Origin: Eucalyptus grandis
Lineage: Eukaryota > Streptophyta > Magnoliopsida > Myrtales > Myrtaceae
NCBI RefSeq assembly: GCF_016545825.1
Contig: NC_052621.1
Coordinates: forward strand, 37,276,687 to 37,340,686
DNA: 64,000 bases
Direction: 5' to 3'
A program made the translations under genes and the position numbers. The notes under the pieces were generated by a model. It had not been told where the DNA came from, ran no database searches, and saw only the letters and a program-made list of their open reading frames with translations. Positions 58,431 to 64,000 of the stretch are shown here, in pieces. Positions within the stretch are counted from its first letter, which is position 1; each line of letters begins with the position of its first letter.

Positions 58431-61176
58431 ATGGCGTTTTGCCCCATGTTCTGTTGCGGGAAGGGACTGGATCGGTGAGTTCGCCTCGCTCTCTTTTTCC
58501 TGTACTAGATTGTTGTTATGCTGGTCCCGGAACTGGCTGGTCGTGTGATTTCTGGGTCGTTTGCTTCATCTGTTGGGTGGGTTTTGAAGTGGATGAGTCG
58601 TGGTCCGTCTGGATTTTCCTTTTTGCCCGAGTCAAATGTGATCTGGGAGGGTTCGGATTCTTGATCCGATTCGGATTTCGCGGATTTTTACATGGGCGTT
58701 TGAGAAAAGTTCTGTTTTGATGCTCTCTCTAGTGTCTAGTTACTGGTATAAGGTGGAGATGGCAAATTTTTTTTCTTTTTGATTGGAGAGGACCATGGAC
58801 AGAGACAAATTGAGCTCAACAGCCATTGGTTGACTTGATTGAAACAAAAAGGAACTCGTGTACCGATGTCCCATTTTCATGTTGATGTCTTTATTTTTCT
58901 GGAGAGGTGCCTTTCTGTACTTTTTCTTCTGGGTTTCTATAGTAGCGTAATGATGGTATGACGTGCGAGTTGAATCGCAGAAATCAACGGGGCAAGAAGC
59001 AGCCGGCGTGGAGGATATTCTCATTGAAGGAATTACATTCAGCTACGAATAATTTTAATTACGATAATAAGCTCGGAGAAGGTGGTTTTGGCAGCGTTTA
59101 CTGGGGACAGTTATGGGATGGATCTCAAGTAAGAGAGAATTGCTTCATTATAATTCGTTGTGATTATTTTGATTTTATATTGGTATTTGGTTATGCCTAT
59201 TTATCCTTGGATTCCTTGCAATGAAAAATTCAAAATTACGAGGCACCAAATCTCTTGCTCAGTAGAAAAACATTGTTTAGTGCACCGTTCTGAATGAAGC
59301 TTTCCCAAAGTAATTAATCTTGACCAGTGAAGTCCTGTACATTTTGACTTTTGTCTAGGATGTGGAACTAGATGAAGTACTGCAACGTTGGTAGAGTCTG
59401 AGTTATAATGTATGATAGTTTTGGCCACTTATGAAGTGTGGTGTAATTGAACTCCTCTCTTTGGATAGGGCTCTTGGTGGTGATTGAATCTGGCTAAGAT
59501 GACTAGGGAGAAGGGGCACTATGCAGTTCTCTTAGATTTAACTCCAAAGATCTCCACATTTCTAGGATGTGATTAATTTTTTTGGACTTTGCTAGTATGA
59601 CATCCTGACCAATGGTCAACTGAAATCAGAGTTTTCCATAAAAGGTTTCCTCAACATTGGAAAGATTATGAAGCATGTAAAAATTGCACAATCTTTGAGA
59701 GGGAGGGTATGGACCCTTTAGTAGCCCTCTTCTCTGATTTACCTTGTCCTCCTCCTCCTCCTCCTCCTTCTAGTGACGTTGACAGCTTGTGCCTATGGCG
59801 AAGCTTTTTTCAGTGTGCTTGTTCAATCACCATCAAAAGAGATCCTCCTTTTGTGTTCAGACATGACAATGGATCTCAAGACTTTGCACCCGTGTTTTAC
59901 TCCAAATTTTAATATTTTGTGGAGTAGCTTCTATACTTAAAGTGAAATATTTGCAGATTGCGGTGAAAAGGCTGAAGGTCTGGAGCGACAAAGCAGAAAT
60001 GGAATTTGCTGTTGAGGTTGAGATACTGGCAAGAGTACGGCATGGCAATTTGCTTAGCCTTCGTGGCTATTGCGCAGAAGGGCAAGAGCGTCTGATTGTA
60101 TATGATTACATGCCAAATTTAAGCTTACTCTCCCACCTGCATGGGCAGCACTCGTCAGAATGCCTTCTTGACTGGAACAGGCGGATGAATATTGCAATAG
60201 GTTCTGCGGAGGGAATTGCGTAAGCTTTGAACAACCCTGCCTGTCTTTTTTTGTTTTATTTAAACCGTTATGAGGGGGTCGAGTGAGCACTTTGGCTCTA
60301 TAATTAAGCTAAACTACCGATGTATGTTTCACCACATGCTTTCTTTTTGTAAGATGGTTCTGCTTTTGACTATCTCAAAGATCTACATGAAGTTTTATAG
60401 TTCGAGTCAAAGATGATCAAGTCCCGTAGTTCGAGAGTAGACTCTTTTTCTAGCTATGGCTCTGTATAGAGGTGTCATTAATTGCTTATTCTTTTCTTTG
60501 TCAATCTAGGTATCTTCACCACCATGCAATCCCACATATCATTCATCGGGACATCAAAGCCAGCAATGTTTTGCTGGATTCTGATTTCAAGGCCCGAGTT
60601 GCTGATTTTGGTTTTGCAAAGTTCATTCCTGATGGCGCGACGCATGTAACAACAAGAGTTAAGGGTACTCTTGGCTACTTGGCCCCGGAATATGCTATGC
60701 TAGGGAAGGCATCGGAGAGCTGTGATGTGTATAGTTTTGGAATCCTATTGCTTGAGCTTGCCAGTGGGAAGAAACCCCTTGAGAAACTGAATGCCACTAC
60801 AAAGCGTACGATCACTGACTGGGCTTTACCACTGGCCTGTGAACAGAAGTTCAGCGACCTGGCAGATCCAAGGATTAATGGAAATTACGTGGAGGAAGAG
60901 CTTAAGCGAGTTGTGTTGGTTGCTCTAATATGTGCTCAGAGCCAGCCAGAGAAGAGACCCACCATGCTCGAGGTGTTGGAGCTTCTGAAGGGTGAAGCCA
61001 AAGATAAAGTAGCCGAACTAGAAAATCATGAGCTCTTTAATGGACCAAAGGCTGGAGAGTATAATGATGGGTTATCGGTCGCTGAAGACAGTTCAGACTT
61101 CATCTCAGAAGATAAAGACAAGAACAAGGAGGTCAAGGAGGAGATTACAGCAGAAAATACACATCCTAATGAGTGA
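58431..61176 (+). CDS. PTI1-like receptor-like cytoplasmic kinase (At3g15890 type)
   Basis: A cytoplasmic protein kinase of 373 residues in the receptor-like kinase superfamily. It is closest to the Arabidopsis protein annotated PTI1-like tyrosine-protein kinase At3g15890; the substrate is unknown. Four exons: 58431-58474, 58981-59128, 59957-60219 and 60510-61176. The N-terminus MAFCPMFCCGKGLDR has a Cys cluster that may be S-acylated for membrane attachment. Kinase motifs: LGEGGFGSVYWG (glycine loop), IAVKRLK (lysine), IIHRDIKASNVLL (catalytic loop), VADFGFAKF (the DFG is present) and GTLGYLAPEYAM (activation segment end). The RD-type loop suggests an active kinase. The tail is acidic and Lys/Glu-rich (EDKDKNKEVKEEI). 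The gene looks intact. The start gives the Cys-rich leader expected of this group. Confidence 0.93.
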
Positions 61177-62560
61177 AGGTATTCGGCCTGAGAAGCTGTG
61201 TATTGAAAATTGAACCTCTATTGCTTGAGACTTAAACTGATGCAGGGTGACACTGGCTGTGTTATTATTAGATCTGCCAGGAAAGACGCTGCTCAGTGGA
61301 TCTGATAGATTGGTTTTGAGTGGTTTGACATTTGTGTTTACCATTTTCCTCTGCAATGTCCTTGTTTTTTCAGTTCTTTGAATGATATTGTCTGCTCATC
61401 ATGTGGGTTAGGGGAATTCCAGGTTACTGTAGAAAAACTAGAACAACAGGTTGCTTTATTGATTGTCACCCCGTGTTTGTTGTGTATTCAATCTCTTCTT
61501 CCATCATTGGGAAACTCAGATACATGGAACAGCGTTGTTAAGGTTCTTATGTTTGTTTGGCAGGCTAGCTTTTTGGCTGATCTGCTTCGAGATAAATCTG
61601 TTTTGTGCTACTGACATGCGCTTAACGATGGTTCAACCACCATCTGCAGTTACGTTTTCATATGCTGTGTTTGTTCAACCCTTAAGGCAAAGTCAGTCCT
61701 ATCCATTTTCAGTCTGTAGGCACTTTGCAGGAGGTTAGGTCCTTCCTCTTTACACGTCATGCAGATCTCACCCATGCGAAGGCAACGGTTAAGCGGAGGA
61801 GGTGGTTGTTGTATTTTTTTTTTTTTTTTTGGGTAGAGCATACCTGCTGGGCAAGAAGGCAGGGAAAAAGACCAAGAGCTGAGATTGGGCACTGGGCGTT
61901 GAATCTTTTGTTTGCTTTGGGAAAGAGTCACTTTGAGGATCTATATTATATTTATGGGAATACAATGTGTACAAGATTCACAGAACAGAACATCTGGAAA
62001 GAGAGATGACAACATGAAGATTGTCGGGTATAATTGAACATAACTAAGCAACATGTATGGATTGTGACTTTGCATATTAATTGATGGTTGCCAATCGAAC
62101 AATCTCCATTGGATCGGCATACTATTGCACATTTCTTACTATGCTGTCATAAGCAATTATCATTGATTTCCTTCGCTGCTAAAAATCATAACCACTACAA
62201 ATCCGATTCTCACTATCAAGCATCGAGCTTGCGGTAAATCTCATTATGACGCGAGTTTTGGTGGGTTATCCTTTAAGAAAAAGCAAAAAAGGGAAAAACC
62301 CTCTAAGGGGACGTGTGATTTCTGCTCATGTGGTCGTATTAGTCTTTACCATTTTCTATAGTCTCAAGGAGAGCGACCGCCCCTCACCATTGAAGGTCGC
62401 GACCAACATGGAGCAACGGATGAGGATGATGAGAGAAGCAGAGGAGGAACGAGCATTGGTAATTGCCATCCCTTTTAACGTTTGAACTCCTTATGGACTT
62501 CGCCTGTACTTCTAGGGTTTCTTCATCGCAAGAGGCTGAAGTCGAAGCGATTTTTCGTCT
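61177..62560. other. Kinase 3' flank and spacer
   Basis: Includes 3' untranslated sequence and a poly(T) run near 61816-61831. No gene is supported. A short frame at 62246-62485 lacks recognisable homology. Confidence 0.4.
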
Positions 62561-62569
62561 GATTATATT

Positions 62570-62945
62570 GTGAATTGATTACCACATTGACCCATGCCCG
62601 GGTTGGTTTGTTTTACCGATTTACCATCCTCTTTGGGCTCTCTTTTAAGATTATCGAGTGACTAATCTTTGGACCACCTCGTGTTCGGCTTGAACCGGGG
62701 AAGCTGGATCGGTGGATATCATTAGCACTTCCATTTTCTTCCTCTAATCTTTGAACGACCTTTTGCATTATAGATACTGACCCACTAAATAGAATTGATC
62801 ACAACATTGACCCGTGCCTTGGTCGGTTATTTTACTGATTTAGCATCCTCTTTGGGCTCTCTTTTAAAATTATCGACCTCACATGTTCAAATTTGACTAG
62901 TCAACCAGGTTCAGGTGAAATCATTAGTGCTTCCATTTTCTCCCA
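62570..62945. repeat. Imperfect tandem duplication
   Basis: Two diverged copies, about 62570-62745 and 62795-62945, share the order ACATTGACCC(A/G)TGCC, ATCCTCTTTGGGCTCTCTTT and TTCCATTTTCT. They are non-coding. Confidence 0.6.
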
Positions 62946-62959
62946 CTTGCCTTTTGCTT

Positions 62960-64000
62960 TTGTTGCATTCCAAGCACCTACGATAACCATCCGATCCCCT
63001 GAACATCCTCTTTAAGAAGTTACTTGGGCGGATTGACTCCAACTCGTGATTAAATGTTCGATTATGGCAATGCATCGAAAATGGGTGCATGTCATCTTTG
63101 TGAAGAAGTATCGGCATGGATTTGCGCCATTAGGGTTATTTCATGGGAAAATTATCAATTCAATTCTAAATTTATCGTAGGGTTGTCAATTCAACCACAA
63201 AATTTCCAATTTTGCCAATATAGTTCTAAAATTGCTAATGTGGCATCTAGTGATTACAAAAAATTACTATACATAGTTGAGTCAAATCCATGTAGTTTGG
63301 CTAGAATTATTCTTGGTATCCACTGCATACTAAAAGGTAAAAAAAATTTAATTAAGATTATCCAAATTAACTAAATATAATATAAGTCGATCATGAACAT
63401 AAATCTAAACAAAGGACTATTATTCTCCATTAATAACTTATATAGTATATCAACGCATAAAATAATTTCCTATCCTGTAAATAATAAAACACATAAATAT
63501 GATAGAGAGCCGCTTAGCTAGTACATTGAAGCAACGTAATTAAGGAGCGAAGTGAAAACTATACTCCGTATCCCCGACACCATTCCTCGTTCCACATTTA
63601 AATCTTTTCGCCTTCCTTTTCATCCTTTGGACGTGTAACCGTAGCCTTGAACTCTGCATATAGTTCCAATTCTCATAGGAAATAGATTATGCTACCAATT
63701 TTCGTAACTCTATCGTTATAATTAAAAGGATAAAAAAATATTGAAAACCTTAAACTATGTCTACTATAACACAATTACCTTAATTTATTTTTGGTGATAT
63801 AAGAAACTTCAAACTATGACCTATTTAATCTATTTTTTTTTCTTGTGATATAAAAAACCCAAACTTGTATATGCATGATCAATCAAATGATTTTTCAGCC
63901 AAAATGGTATCATTTTTGTTTCACTCAAGCCATGTAGGTGCCGTTGTCAACGCAGTTTGCCTTCCACTGTCGTCCATGAAGGGAGATTTTTAATGGTGCT
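62960..64000. other. AT-rich spacer at window end
   Basis: No gene is supported. Dispersed phrases (for example near 63215-63235) resemble those at about 50200. Confidence 0.4.

Overview
This window is nuclear DNA from a flowering plant, almost certainly a woody core eudicot. The genes have many GT-AG introns, encode plant-only proteins, and sit in AT-rich spacers full of small transposon relics. I suspect a rosid, perhaps Myrtales, but cannot show it from the sequence. All gene models were built by hand from splice sites and remembered protein families; no search was run.

Layout. From 0.9 to 11 kb: Mediator subunit MED4 (+), a rhomboid-like intramembrane protease (-), an ATS3-type PLAT-domain secreted protein (-) and a small membrane-anchored basic protein of unknown function (+). 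From 15 to 27 kb: a Gag1-like clamp domain protein (+), a GPI-anchored GH17 beta-1,3-glucanase (+), a plastid ADS/FAD5-type fatty acid desaturase (-) and an SnRK1 gamma-like CBS protein of the PV42 type (-). From 28 to 38.3 kb: a 25-exon TOPLESS-related co-repressor closest to TPR4 (-). From 38.8 to 46.6 kb: a two-copy segmental tandem duplication built from repeats of about 320 bp and interrupted by insertions. At 50.5-52 kb: the stomatal-patterning receptor-like protein TMM (+). At 53.9-54.9 kb: a 5'-truncated L1-type LINE. At 58.4-61.2 kb: a PTI1-like cytoplasmic kinase (+). The rest is spacer.

The genes do not form a pathway. From memory of Arabidopsis locus numbers, the GH17 glucanase, FAD5-type desaturase, TPR4 and PTI1-like kinase match a short stretch of chromosome 3 (At3g15800-At3g15890), so much of the window is conserved microsynteny rather than a new system.

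The most notable observations are structural. (1) Three well-conserved genes (MED4, TPR4-like, TMM) carry seven 1-2 base losses, mostly in short homopolymers, while splice sites and the rest of the proteins are intact; this looks more like assembly error than decay. (2) Several ultra-short poly(A) insertions with target-site duplications carry only the last few bases of the LINE found nearby. (3) Three fold-back elements share one design: AT-rich inverted arms around a GC-rich core. (4) The 38.8-46.6 kb block is a segmental duplication of a degenerate satellite-like array starting about 460 bp upstream of the TPR4-like start codon. I found no clearly undescribed biological system.
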